From: Dyella japonica A8
Lineage (GTDB): Bacteria; Pseudomonadota; Gammaproteobacteria; Xanthomonadales; Rhodanobacteraceae
Direction of reading: 5' to 3'
DNA: 64,000 nucleotides
Assembly (NCBI RefSeq): GCF_000725385.1
Contig: NZ_CP008884.1
Location: 372,001-436,000 of the forward strand
This document shows, piece by piece, positions 52,478-60,332 of the stretch. Each line of letters opens with the position of its first letter. Position 1 is the first letter of the stretch. A program made the position numbers and the translations under genes. The notes beneath the pieces were generated by a model that searched no databases, was not told the origin of the DNA, and saw only the letters and a program-made list of their open reading frames with translations.

Positions 52478-52733
52478 GAGGCACCCCGAGCAGAGCCGCA
52501 CATCACGGCGCATGGCTCCCCAGGCCGCCATGACCGTGGTCGGTGTAGCACGCCCCGGCCTTATGCCGCCTGACTGCCGGCAGTCATCTGGCAGACAGGT
52601 GGCGCTGGGTGGCACGCGGTATTCCCACGCACGCGGCGCAACATGGCGTCCACGCCCGTTCCACCGGCACGGCAGGCATAATCCAGGTGCCTGCGGGATC
52701 CACCGGTCCCGTCGCCCATTCGCAGGTGCCGCG

Positions 52734-53117
52734 ATGCCACCCATTCGATGCTTCGTCGTGACATGCGCGCTGCTCGCCATGCAGGCCGGCATCGCCCTGC
52801 CCGCCATGGCGGAACCCGACGCCAGGGCGCAGCACGAAATCGCCGCGCTGCTGGCCTTCGTCGGACAGAGCCACTGCAGCTTCATCCGCAATGGCAAGTC
52901 GTATGGCGCCAGCCAGGCGCAAGGCCATCTCGAGGACAAGCTGCACGTGCTGCTGCGCATGGACAAGGTGGACACGGCGGAGGATTTCATCGACCGCGCG
53001 GGCACGCAAAGCAGCCTCAGCGGCGAACCCTACCTGGTTGTCTGCGACGGCAGGCAACAGACCTCGGCGGCGTGGCTCAAGGATGAACTGCAACGCCTGC
53101 GCCAGGGCGGGCCGTGA
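52734..53117 (+). CDS. DUF5329 family exported protein
   Basis: 127 residues: signal peptide (IRCFVVTCALLAMQAGIALPAMA), then HEIAALLAFVGQSHCSFIRNGKSYGASQAQGHLEDKL and AEDFIDRAGTQSSLSGEPYLVVCDG, the DUF5329 pattern with two conserved Cys. It is periplasmic with unknown function. Its stop TGA overlaps the GTG start of the next frame (GTGA). The 256 bp upstream holds no other gene. Confidence 0.85.
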   Translation: MPPIRCFVVTCALLAMQAGIALPAMAEPDARAQHEIAALLAFVGQSHCSFIRNGKSYGASQAQGHLEDKLHVLLRMDKVDTAEDFIDRAGTQSSLSGEPYLVVCDGRQQTSAAWLKDELQRLRQGGP

Positions 53118-53455
53118 CGGCGGAACAGATCGAGGGCAATATCGCTTCCATGGCCGAGCTCGCGCAGGCCCACGGCATCCGCGTCATGCTCGCCTCGGTT
53201 CCTCCCGCGGCGCGCTTCAACTGGCGCCCCCAGGTGCAGCCCGTCGACACCATCCGCGCGCTCAACGCGTGGATCAGGAACTACGCGGCGCAGCACGGCT
53301 TCACCTACGTGGACTACTACGGCGCCCTCGCGACGGCGGACGGCGCGATGAAGCCGGGCACGGCGGACGATGGCGTGCACCCCACCAGGAAGGGCTATGC
53401 CGTGATGGAGCCGCTGGCCAACACGGCGGTGCAGGCCGTTCTGTCCCGGAACTAA
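53114..53455 (+). pseudogene. 5'-truncated SGNH/GDSL hydrolase
   Basis: 113 residues beginning at a GTG: VTAEQIEGNIASMAELAQAHG and GIRVMLASVPPAARFNWRPQ, then DGVHPTRKGYAVMEPLANTAV. This is the second half of an SGNH hydrolase. The block with the catalytic DxxH (here DGVH) is present. The GDSL block with the Ser and the GxND block are missing; normal members have about 110 more residues in front. Homology begins at the DUF5329 stop. It is probably a remnant, although coupled translation could still make a protein. Confidence 0.72.
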
Positions 53456-53490
53456 GGACGGCGCAGCCGCGCGCATGGCGTTGACAGGCA

Positions 53491-54243
53491 CTAGCCCCGT
53501 CGCAGGCCCTCCACGCTGATGCGATGACGGAAACGCCGACTGACCCGCAGCTCCGTCCCGTTGCGCAGGGTCACCAGCGCATCCCGTGTGGGCAGCAGGC
53601 TGAGGCCCTGCACGCGACCCAGCGGAATGATGGTGGACCGATGGATGCGGGCGAAGCGCACCGGATCCAGGCGTTGTTCGATGCCATCCATGCTCTCGTG
53701 GATCATGTGCAGCCGGTGGCCGACGTGCAGCGTGACGTAATCGCCGCTGGCTTCGATCCAGTCGATGTCATCCACGGCCACCCAGGTCGTTCGTCCCCCG
53801 CTGCGTACCGCAAGGCGCGTTTCCCACCCCGATTGCCGGAACAGCTGCCCACCGCGCGCCACTGGCCCGTGCGCCCGCCGATCCATGACGCGCTGGCGGA
53901 CGGTGTGCAGGGCATCGTCGAAGCGACCGTCGTCGATGGGCTTCACCACATAGTCCACGGCGTGGACGCCGAACGCCTTCAGCGCGTAGCCGACGTGGGC
54001 CGTGAGGAAAACGACGAAGGGACACGCATCGCCATCCACCCTGGACAGCAGCTCGAAGCCGTCCATGTCGGGCATCTGCACGTCGAGGAAAACCACGTCG
54101 GGCCGATGCGCCTCGATCATCCGCAAGGCGGCCTCGCCGGATTCGGCTTCGCCGATGACATCCACGTCGAGCGCGCGGCGCAGGCAGACGCGAACGCCAC
54201 GTCGCGCCAAGGGTTCGTCGTCGACGATCAGGATGCGCATCAT
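53491..54243 (-). CDS. LytTR-type response regulator
   Basis: A 250-residue regulator. The receiver domain has ILIVDDEPLARRGV, the phosphorylation Asp about 54 in VVFLDVQMPDMDG and Lys about 101 in DYVVKPIDDG. The C-terminal LytTR DNA-binding domain includes VDDIDWIEASGDYVTLHV and RFARIHRSTIIPLGRVQG. It is translationally coupled to the sensor kinase gene (ATGA-type overlap, no independent ribosome site). Confidence 0.95.
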   Translation of the reverse strand: MMRILIVDDEPLARRGVRVCLRRALDVDVIGEAESGEAALRMIEAHRPDVVFLDVQMPDMDGFELLSRVDGDACPFVVFLTAHVGYALKAFGVHAVDYVVKPIDDGRFDDALHTVRQRVMDRRAHGPVARGGQLFRQSGWETRLAVRSGGRTTWVAVDDIDWIEASGDYVTLHVGHRLHMIHESMDGIEQRLDPVRFARIHRSTIIPLGRVQGLSLLPTRDALVTLRNGTELRVSRRFRHRISVEGLRRG

Positions 54244-55364
54244 GCGGCGTTCTCCATGGCAGTCTGGCGAGGGATCTCGATCAGCACCCGCCAGCCGTGC
54301 TGCCCGTCACCATGGGCGGAGAAACGGCAGGCGTCGCGATAACGGGCGGCCAGGCGCGCACTGGTGTTGGCCAACCCCAGTCCGCCGCCCGGCAGCGGAC
54401 GCCCACGCGGGCGATGGACGCTGTTGTGGATCGCGATCTCCACCGTGTCGTTGCGGCACCTCACGGCCACGGAGAGGCTGCCTCCCCGCAGGCTCGGCGC
54501 GATGCCATGGCGAATGGCGTTCTCCACCAAGGGCTGTAGCAACAGATGCGGCACCAGAACCTCCCGAGCCGGCGGCTCGCAATGCATGGCCGCCACCAGC
54601 CGCCGCCCCAGGCGGATCTGTTCGATCTCGATGTATTGCTGCACCTGGGCAAGCTCCTGCGCGATAGTCACGTCGCCCTGGCGTGCCGGCTCCAGCGTGG
54701 AGCGCAGGAAGCTGGCCAGCAGGGCGATCATGCGCCGGGCCGATGGCGCATCGCCCTCGCCCACCAACGTGGAGATGCCGTTGAGCGTGTTGAACAGGAA
54801 GTGCGGCGTGATCTGGTAGCGCAGCGCCTTCAGCTCGGCCTCGCGTGCCAGCGACTCGGCAAGCAGCCATTGGCGCTCGCGCAGCCTCGCCTCCTGCCAA
54901 TGCTGAGCGGATCCGTACAGCGCACTCCACGCCACCAGCATGACCGCGGGGCTGAAGGCATTGGCCAGGCCGGCCACCGCCACGGCCCGCCAGCTGGCGG
55001 CGGCTGGACCTGCGTGGCTCATCAGCACTTCCAGCGTGGCGCCCGACAACGAGCACAGCATGCCCAGCGGATACGCACTGCCGAGGATCATGCCCATGGC
55101 TTTGGGCCACGGCCACCGGCTTGCCATCATCCGGCGGCACAGCGCGCGCATGACGAAACTCGCCAGGAACGCAGCGAACGTGGTGCCCGCGAAATAGATC
55201 ACCACGGGATACGCGCGCCGGTAAGGCAAGGCCCCCAAGGTGCTGATGAACCCATAGGCGAGCCATCCTGCCCACTGGATGAGCCAGGCATGCGGACGTC
55301 CGGACGAAGCGTGGCCGGGCGCCATGCGGCTCATGCCCTGCACCCGCCGTACCGCCTGACCCAT
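54240..55364 (-). CDS. LytS/YehU-type sensor histidine kinase
   Basis: About 374 residues. The N-terminal half has four hydrophobic helices (WLIQWAGWLAYGFISTLGALPY onward) without a recognised sensor domain. The His-kinase domain has ALRYQITPHFLFNTLNGISTLV with the phospho-accepting His, PHLLLQPLVENAIRHGIAPS (N box) and GGGLGLANTSARL (G box). The start is uncertain: the ATG at 55364 is chosen, with 55334 and 55325 as alternatives. It partners the LytTR regulator that overlaps its stop. Confidence 0.9.
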   Translation of the reverse strand: MGQAVRRVQGMSRMAPGHASSGRPHAWLIQWAGWLAYGFISTLGALPYRRAYPVVIYFAGTTFAAFLASFVMRALCRRMMASRWPWPKAMGMILGSAYPLGMLCSLSGATLEVLMSHAGPAAASWRAVAVAGLANAFSPAVMLVAWSALYGSAQHWQEARLRERQWLLAESLAREAELKALRYQITPHFLFNTLNGISTLVGEGDAPSARRMIALLASFLRSTLEPARQGDVTIAQELAQVQQYIEIEQIRLGRRLVAAMHCEPPAREVLVPHLLLQPLVENAIRHGIAPSLRGGSLSVAVRCRNDTVEIAIHNSVHRPRGRPLPGGGLGLANTSARLAARYRDACRFSAHGDGQHGWRVLIEIPRQTAMENAA

Positions 55365-55477
55365 GAAAGCGGTCCGCTGGTCGAAAACCGGTGTGCCGCT
55401 GGCGCATGCCGCCCTAACCTCATGACTCGCCTCGCGCTGGTTACTGCGCGGGCCTTCCACGCCACGAGAGCAACGCC

Positions 55478-55945
55478 ATGCAAAGCACCGTTGAAAAACC
55501 GACAAGCCTGCTGATTCGCGCAACGCTGATCGCCGGCACGCTCGACATCCTGTCGGCACTGACCTATGCGGTCATGGCGGGAAAGAATCCACTCGCCGTA
55601 CCCGTGGGCATCGCCTCTGCGATCTGGCCGGGCGCGGTGAAGGCCGGCGCCCCGGCGCTGCTGGTCGGCGTGCTGCTGCATTTCGCCATCATGCTGGTGA
55701 TGGTGGCGGTGTTCGTCGCGGCAGCCCGGAAGATGCCCTGGCTCACCACGCGGCCTGTCACCTCGGGCCTGATCTATGGCCTTGTGCTCTGGGCGGTGAT
55801 GAACCTCATCGTGCTGCCGCTGCGCTGGCCTGCGCTCTTTCCCCACTTCACCGCTATTTCGCTGGCCGAGCAGGTGTTCAGCCACACCGTGCTGGTCGGC
55901 CTGCCGCTGGCGTGGATGACGAGCCGTTCGATGCAGCATCGCTAG
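55478..55945 (+). CDS. four-helix membrane protein, unknown family
   Basis: 155 residues with four hydrophobic segments, among them LIRATLIAGTLDILSALTYAVM, LLVGVLLHFAIMLVMVAVFVAA and GLIYGLVLWAVMNLIVLPL. It resembles conserved bacterial hypothetical membrane proteins about 150 residues long, some adjacent to LytTR systems. It is divergent from the kinase gene with a 113 bp spacer, so the two-component system could regulate it. No function is recognised. Confidence 0.8.
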   Translation: MQSTVEKPTSLLIRATLIAGTLDILSALTYAVMAGKNPLAVPVGIASAIWPGAVKAGAPALLVGVLLHFAIMLVMVAVFVAAARKMPWLTTRPVTSGLIYGLVLWAVMNLIVLPLRWPALFPHFTAISLAEQVFSHTVLVGLPLAWMTSRSMQHR

Positions 55946-55969
55946 GGCCTGCGGACGCGACTGCCGCCG

Positions 55970-56581
55970 CTAGCGCTGGCTGACGAGCAGCCGCAGGCCG
56001 AGCACCGCGAAGCCTGCGGCAAAGCTCCGGCGCATCCACGTCAGTACGGCCGGTCGCGTGAGCACATGCTTGCGCATCATGGCCGCGAACACGCCGTAGA
56101 TCGCGAACACCACCCAGGTCATCGCCATGAAGACCGCGCTGAGCGCGAGCATGGTGGTGATGGGCGAGGGATCATCCGCGGCCACGAACTGCGGGAGAAA
56201 GGCCAGGAAGAACACCGGCAGCTTGGGGTTGAGCAGGTTCACCATCACGGCGGAAGCGATGATCTTCACCGCCCCCTTCTTCTCGTTCCCGTCTCCCACC
56301 TCCAGCAAGCGCGCATCACGCAGTGCCTGCCACGCCATGTAGAGCAGATAGGCGGCGCCGACGATCTTGAGCACCTCGAAGGCCAGCGCACTGGTGCGGA
56401 ATACCGTGGCAAGGCCCAGCACGGCGGCCAGCATGTGCGGCAGGATGCCCAGCGTGCAGCCCGCCGCCGCGACGAGGCCTGCGCGCACGCCTTGCGAGAG
56501 ACTGGCGGAAATGGTGTAGAGCGCGCCGGTGCCCGGCGATGCCACCACCAGCAGCGCCGTGATGAAAAAGGCCATGCTCAT
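55970..56581 (-). CDS. LysE/RhtB family exporter
   Basis: A 203-residue inner-membrane exporter. N-terminal ITALLVVASPGTGALYTISASLSQGVRAG and internal AVMVNLLNPKLPVFFLAFLPQFV are the LysE/RhtB signature blocks. The usual PGPN/PGPD is PGTG here. The start overlaps the stop of the preceding NTF2 gene (ATGA), forming a two-gene operon. The substrate is unknown. Confidence 0.92.
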   Translation of the reverse strand: MSMAFFITALLVVASPGTGALYTISASLSQGVRAGLVAAAGCTLGILPHMLAAVLGLATVFRTSALAFEVLKIVGAAYLLYMAWQALRDARLLEVGDGNEKKGAVKIIASAVMVNLLNPKLPVFFLAFLPQFVAADDPSPITTMLALSAVFMAMTWVVFAIYGVFAAMMRKHVLTRPAVLTWMRRSFAAGFAVLGLRLLVSQR

Positions 56582-56988
56582 GGGGATACCGCCTCGCCCA
56601 CCGCGTCATGGGCCTGCGTGGGTGCCGCATCGGGTCGCAACTGGGCAGGGTCGTAATAGAAGCGCTCATGCACGATCTTTCCGTCCACCCACTGCTGTAC
56701 GGCGACTTCGTCCAGGGTCACGTGGGCAGCCTCGTTGGAGAACTCGAACCGCCAGTTGATGCTGACGTGCTCGCCATCCACCAGCACGTGAAGCGCGCGC
56801 GCCGTGACGGTGGTGAACCGGTTCAGCACCAGATGCTCGTTCTCGATCAACGCATCGAGGCCGATGCGCGACTGCTGCCGGTTCTCCCAGACCACCGCGG
56901 CGGGATGGTAGTAGCGCTGCAGCGCTTCGATGAAACGGCCGCTTTCCACCAGTGAAACGAAACTGCTGACGACTTGGCGCTCGGGCAT
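56578..56988 (-). CDS. SnoaL/NTF2-like protein
   Basis: 136 residues. The start ATG at 56988 has GGAGCAGCC upstream. The NTF2-like frame reads VSLVESGRFIEALQRYYHPAAVVWENRQQSRIG, HVLVDGEHVSINWRFEFSN and VAVQQWVDGKIVHERFYYDP, typical of SnoaL-like polyketide cyclase/ketosteroid isomerase relatives. It is cotranscribed with the LysE exporter. The activity is unknown. Confidence 0.88.
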   Translation of the reverse strand: MPERQVVSSFVSLVESGRFIEALQRYYHPAAVVWENRQQSRIGLDALIENEHLVLNRFTTVTARALHVLVDGEHVSINWRFEFSNEAAHVTLDEVAVQQWVDGKIVHERFYYDPAQLRPDAAPTQAHDAVGEAVSP

Positions 56989-57141
56989 GGCTGCTCCAGG
57001 GGGACGGGAACGTCTGCGAAGGGGGATGGGCAGCGCACGGTCCCGGGACAGCGGCCGCACGCCGGATCGGCGGGGAAATCGATCGGTGCCAGCCTAGGTT
57101 GGCGGCATGGCCCCGTCACGCGCCCATAGCGACAGATGTGA

Positions 57142-57186
57142 GGGCGATCCCGCCGCACGTTGGCGGGGGCCATGGGCGATCCCGCC
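57142..57186. promoter_or_regulatory. two direct repeats GGGCGATCCCGCC in the divergent spacer
   Basis: Identical 13-mers at 57142-57154 and 57174-57186, 32 bp apart start to start, about three helical turns. A similar TGGCGAACCCGCCCATC is found at 58374-58390 before the alpha/beta hydrolase gene. They are candidate sites for the DJ-1/AraC regulator encoded next door. The rest of the 386 bp spacer 56989-57374 holds no gene. Confidence 0.4.
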
Positions 57187-57374
57187 AATCTTTTTGCCTT
57201 CGCCGCCAAGGGCCGGTCTGCATCACCGCGCCTGACCACGCATAGCCACTTGATTACATGGGTATTTCTTGCCCGTCACGGCGGTGTCGACGCCCTTGCC
57301 GCCGGCAAGGACATGCTTGACGTGCAGGGCAAAATCGCCACGCTTGGCGCAGGGAATGATCAAAGGGAATCGCC

Positions 57375-58358
57375 GTGCGGGTCGCCATTCTTGCCTACGA
57401 CGGGTGCATGGGCGCCGAGGTTCTTGGACTGTCGGACGTGCTGCTCGTGGCCAATCGCATCAGCGCGTTGCGCACGCCGGACGCGCCCGCGCCGTTCTCC
57501 GTGGCCATCATCGGCACGCGGGCCGGCCAGATACGCCTGGCCGGTGGCGCGCAATTGACCGTCGCCGCGCCGGCGCCGTTCGACCTGCTCGTGGTGCCCG
57601 CTTTCGATTTCAACAATGCCGAGGACATCGGCGCAGCGCTGGACAGTCTGGAAGAAGAGAAGACTTTGATCCGTCATGCGGCGGAGCAACGCAAGGTCGC
57701 CTCCATCTGCGGCGGCAGCCTGTTGCTGGCCGAAGCGGGCATTCTGGACGGGCGGCAGGCCACCACGGCATGGGCGCTCGCCGGCGAGATGGCGCGACGC
57801 TACCCCAGAGTGGAAGTGGTGCCCGATGCCGTGCTCGTGCGCGATGGCGAGATCGTCACCTGCGGCGCGTTCACGGCGTACGGCGATCTTGCGCTGCAAC
57901 TGATCCGCGATTGCGTCGGCACCAGCCTGGCCCGCGCGGTCGGCAGGTTCAGCCTGATCGACCACAGCCCGCGCAGCCAGGCGACCTATCTCGATCATCG
58001 CTTCAGCCACAAGCGCCGGGAATCGTTCGCCCGCGCCGTGAGCACGTGGTTCGAGAAGCGCCTGGCGGAGCGCTACCGGCTGGACACGCTGGCCGACGCG
58101 TTCAATCTTTCCAGCCGCACGCTACTGCGCCGGTTCCGCGCCGAAACCGGCCGCTCTCCACTGGACATGCTGCACGATCTTCGCGTGGAACGCGCCAAAC
58201 TGCTGCTTGAAACCACCACGCTCAGCGTGGCGCAGGTGGCCGCCGAAGTGGGCTATCTCGACGTGGCGACGTTCTCCCGGTTGTTCACGCGTCGCACGCA
58301 TCTCACGCCCGCCGCCTTCCGCAAGCGCTTCCAGACCGCCGACGTCACGGTGTTCTGA
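57375..58358 (+). CDS. GlxA-type regulator (DJ-1/PfpI domain fused to AraC domain)
   Basis: A 327-residue regulator. The N-terminal DJ-1-like domain covers about 1-180 with KVASICGGSLLLAEAGIL, where Cys 112 stands at the nucleophile elbow. The C-terminal AraC-type DNA-binding domain contains LDTLADAFNLSSRTLLRRFRAETGRSPLDML and VAQVAAEVGYLDVATFSRLFTRRTHLTPAAFRKRF. The start is a GTG at 57375 with AAGGGAATCGCC in front. Members sense amines, amidated compounds or sulfur compounds; the ligand is unknown here. Confidence 0.93.
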   Translation: MRVAILAYDGCMGAEVLGLSDVLLVANRISALRTPDAPAPFSVAIIGTRAGQIRLAGGAQLTVAAPAPFDLLVVPAFDFNNAEDIGAALDSLEEEKTLIRHAAEQRKVASICGGSLLLAEAGILDGRQATTAWALAGEMARRYPRVEVVPDAVLVRDGEIVTCGAFTAYGDLALQLIRDCVGTSLARAVGRFSLIDHSPRSQATYLDHRFSHKRRESFARAVSTWFEKRLAERYRLDTLADAFNLSSRTLLRRFRAETGRSPLDMLHDLRVERAKLLLETTTLSVAQVAAEVGYLDVATFSRLFTRRTHLTPAAFRKRFQTADVTVF

Positions 58359-58488
58359 CGCGTCGCGCGTTGATGGCGAACCCGCCCATCAATCTGGCCG
58401 CGCCGCCCGCTGTCCGGGTGTGGCACGACTGCTAACGTCCTTCACGCCACCAACCTCCCTGCACTTCCCCACGGGCAGCGTGATCACC

Positions 58489-59511
58489 ATGACGTCGCAG
58501 CATCCATCTCTCGTACCCGCAAAACGTTCCGCGACACCGGCGTGGATCCTGCCGGGCCAGCGCCTGTTGCGAACGGCCGTGCGCATCCTCGGCGCGCTCA
58601 GTCCATCCCGCGCGGCACGCGTCATGGATCGCCTGTGGTTCTCGGCGCCCAGGACGACGCCACGCGCGGCGGACCAGGCCGTACTGGATGGTGGCGACCG
58701 GCTTTCCTTCGACGTGCACGGGCGGAAGGTCGTGGCATGGGCGTGGGGTGAGGAAGGTCCCACCGTGATCCTGCTGCATGGCTGGGGCGGCCACGCAGGC
58801 CAGTTGCAGGCCTTCGTGTTGCCGCTGCGCGAGGCGGGTTTCCGCGTGGTCGCCTTCGATGCACCGGCGCATGGCGCATCCGCGCCGAGCAAGCACGGCG
58901 GACGCCGCGTCACGTTCTTCGAGTTCGCCGAGGCGCTGCAGGTCATTGCCGCTGGAGAAACGGCGGTGGCGGGTATCGTCGCCCACTCCGGCGGATGCAC
59001 CGCCGTGTCGCTGGCCTTGCGTGCGGGATGGGCGCCACCGGCGAGCCTGGTGTTCGTTGCGCCGTTTGTCCAACCGGCCGCGTCGATTGCCGACTTTGCC
59101 CACGCCATCGGCGCGAACGATCGCGTCGTGGCCGAGTTCAGCATGGGCGTCGAGCGCTGGCTGGGGCAGTCGTGGTCGTCCCTGGATATCACCACGCTGG
59201 ACGATGCGCACAAGCCGCACCGCCTGCTGGTGATCCACGATGAGGAAGACAAGGAAGTGCCCGTGGCGCATGCCCGTGCGCTGGCGGCTTCCTGGCCATT
59301 CGCGCAGTTGGTGGTCACGCGCGGGCTCGGGCACCGGCGCGTGCTGCGCGACCCCGCCGTGGTGGAAAAGGTAGGCAGCTTCCTTGCCAGCCACGCCGTG
59401 GCGGCATCTGCGCGGACGGGAAGCTATCTTCCCCGCGACTCGCGCCCCGCACTGGACAAGGCATACGAGGCATTCGTTTCCCACCGCGCCGCCACCGGCG
59501 CCTGGCGATGA
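58489..59511 (+). CDS. alpha/beta hydrolase
   Basis: A 340-residue cytosolic hydrolase. Oxyanion HGWGG motif in VILLHGWGGHAGQLQAF, then FDAPAHGASAPS, nucleophile elbow AGIVAHSGGCTAVS, acid region HRLLVIHDEEDKEVPVAHA and His in VTRGLGHRRVLRD. The GHS/HSG elbow is AHSGG rather than GxSxG, so the nucleophile Ser is followed by two Gly. The N-terminal 55 residues are basic. Start: ATG 58489, with an in-frame GTG nine bases upstream. It probably lies downstream of and under the DJ-1/AraC regulator. Confidence 0.85.
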   Translation: MTSQHPSLVPAKRSATPAWILPGQRLLRTAVRILGALSPSRAARVMDRLWFSAPRTTPRAADQAVLDGGDRLSFDVHGRKVVAWAWGEEGPTVILLHGWGGHAGQLQAFVLPLREAGFRVVAFDAPAHGASAPSKHGGRRVTFFEFAEALQVIAAGETAVAGIVAHSGGCTAVSLALRAGWAPPASLVFVAPFVQPAASIADFAHAIGANDRVVAEFSMGVERWLGQSWSSLDITTLDDAHKPHRLLVIHDEEDKEVPVAHARALAASWPFAQLVVTRGLGHRRVLRDPAVVEKVGSFLASHAVAASARTGSYLPRDSRPALDKAYEAFVSHRAATGAWR

Positions 59512-59539
59512 CGACGCCTGGCGCGGCGGGCAGGTGTCC

Positions 59540-60088
59540 TCACGGGTCCGCGCTTTCCGCGGCCGGATAGACGATGGTGCCGTCCGGCTGGATCCGCGCG
59601 CCTTCCGTCAGGCGTGCGCGTTCCAGATGGCCGCGCCCAAGGATATGGATCACCGTTTCGCCGCGTGCGAGCAGATAGTCCGTGATGATGCGGCGATGAC
59701 AGCGCCACCAGACCGCCTCCGAACACATCACCGCGCAACGCTGTGTGCGGCCCTGCGCGATCAGATGGTCCAGCCCTGAATGGAATTCCGCCGACAGCGC
59801 GTAGTCCGCGTAGTTGTGGAAGCTCTGGTGCGTCCAGAACGCATTCACCCCGACCGGCACGGTCTTGGACTTGCGACGCCGCCCGCCCAGTGCCGCAAGG
59901 TGTTCGTACGAGATTCCGACGGCGGCGAGCTCATCGGGGAGCACGTCCTGGTTGAACTGCGGGTTGGTGCGGGACATGGGAAAGGCCCGCACGTCGACGA
60001 GATGTTGGATGCCGGCCTCGCGCAGCAACGCAGCGAACTCATCGAAGCTGCGATCGGAATGCCCGATGGTGTAGATCGCTTCCGTCAC
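59540..60088 (-). CDS. DUF488 family protein
   Basis: A 182-residue protein. Its family landmarks are AIYTIGHSDRSFDEFAALLREAGI, LVDVRAFPMSRTNPQFN and CSEAVWWRCHRRIITDYLLARG, including the CxExxxxCHR signature. DUF488 proteins are widespread cytosolic proteins whose biochemical function is not settled. The start overlaps the stop of the DUF2945 gene by four bases, so the two are coupled. Confidence 0.93.
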   Translation of the reverse strand: MTEAIYTIGHSDRSFDEFAALLREAGIQHLVDVRAFPMSRTNPQFNQDVLPDELAAVGISYEHLAALGGRRRKSKTVPVGVNAFWTHQSFHNYADYALSAEFHSGLDHLIAQGRTQRCAVMCSEAVWWRCHRRIITDYLLARGETVIHILGRGHLERARLTEGARIQPDGTIVYPAAESADP

Positions 60089-60300
60089 GTCGACAGTCGA
60101 AGCGCGCGACCCTTGTGGGCCGCGATGTGGTCGGTCTTGTCGCTCTTGATCTCGTACTGCGGATCGTCCGCGGTCGCGTGATGGGTATAGCCCTTATAGT
60201 CGAAATCGCGGGTGTGGATCTTGATGATGGTGCCGCTCACCCAACCGGCTTCGGAATTCCACGTGACGTGGTCGCCCACCTTGAACATCGTCGTCATCAT
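60085..60300 (-). CDS. DUF2945 (hypervirulence-associated TUDOR-like) protein
   Basis: 71 residues. The start ATG at 60300 has GGGAGTCGC in front. The domain reads MFKVGDHVTWNSEAGWVSGTIIKIHTRDFDYKG and HHATADDPQYEIKSDKTDHIAAHKGRALRL, the SH3/Tudor-like DUF2945 domain. It starts 32 bp after the oxidoreductase stop on the same strand and overlaps the DUF488 start, so the three may form one transcript. Confidence 0.92.
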   Translation of the reverse strand: MMTTMFKVGDHVTWNSEAGWVSGTIIKIHTRDFDYKGYTHHATADDPQYEIKSDKTDHIAAHKGRALRLST

Positions 60301-60332
60301 GCGACTCCCGCTGTTGTGTGAAGTGGCCCAGC

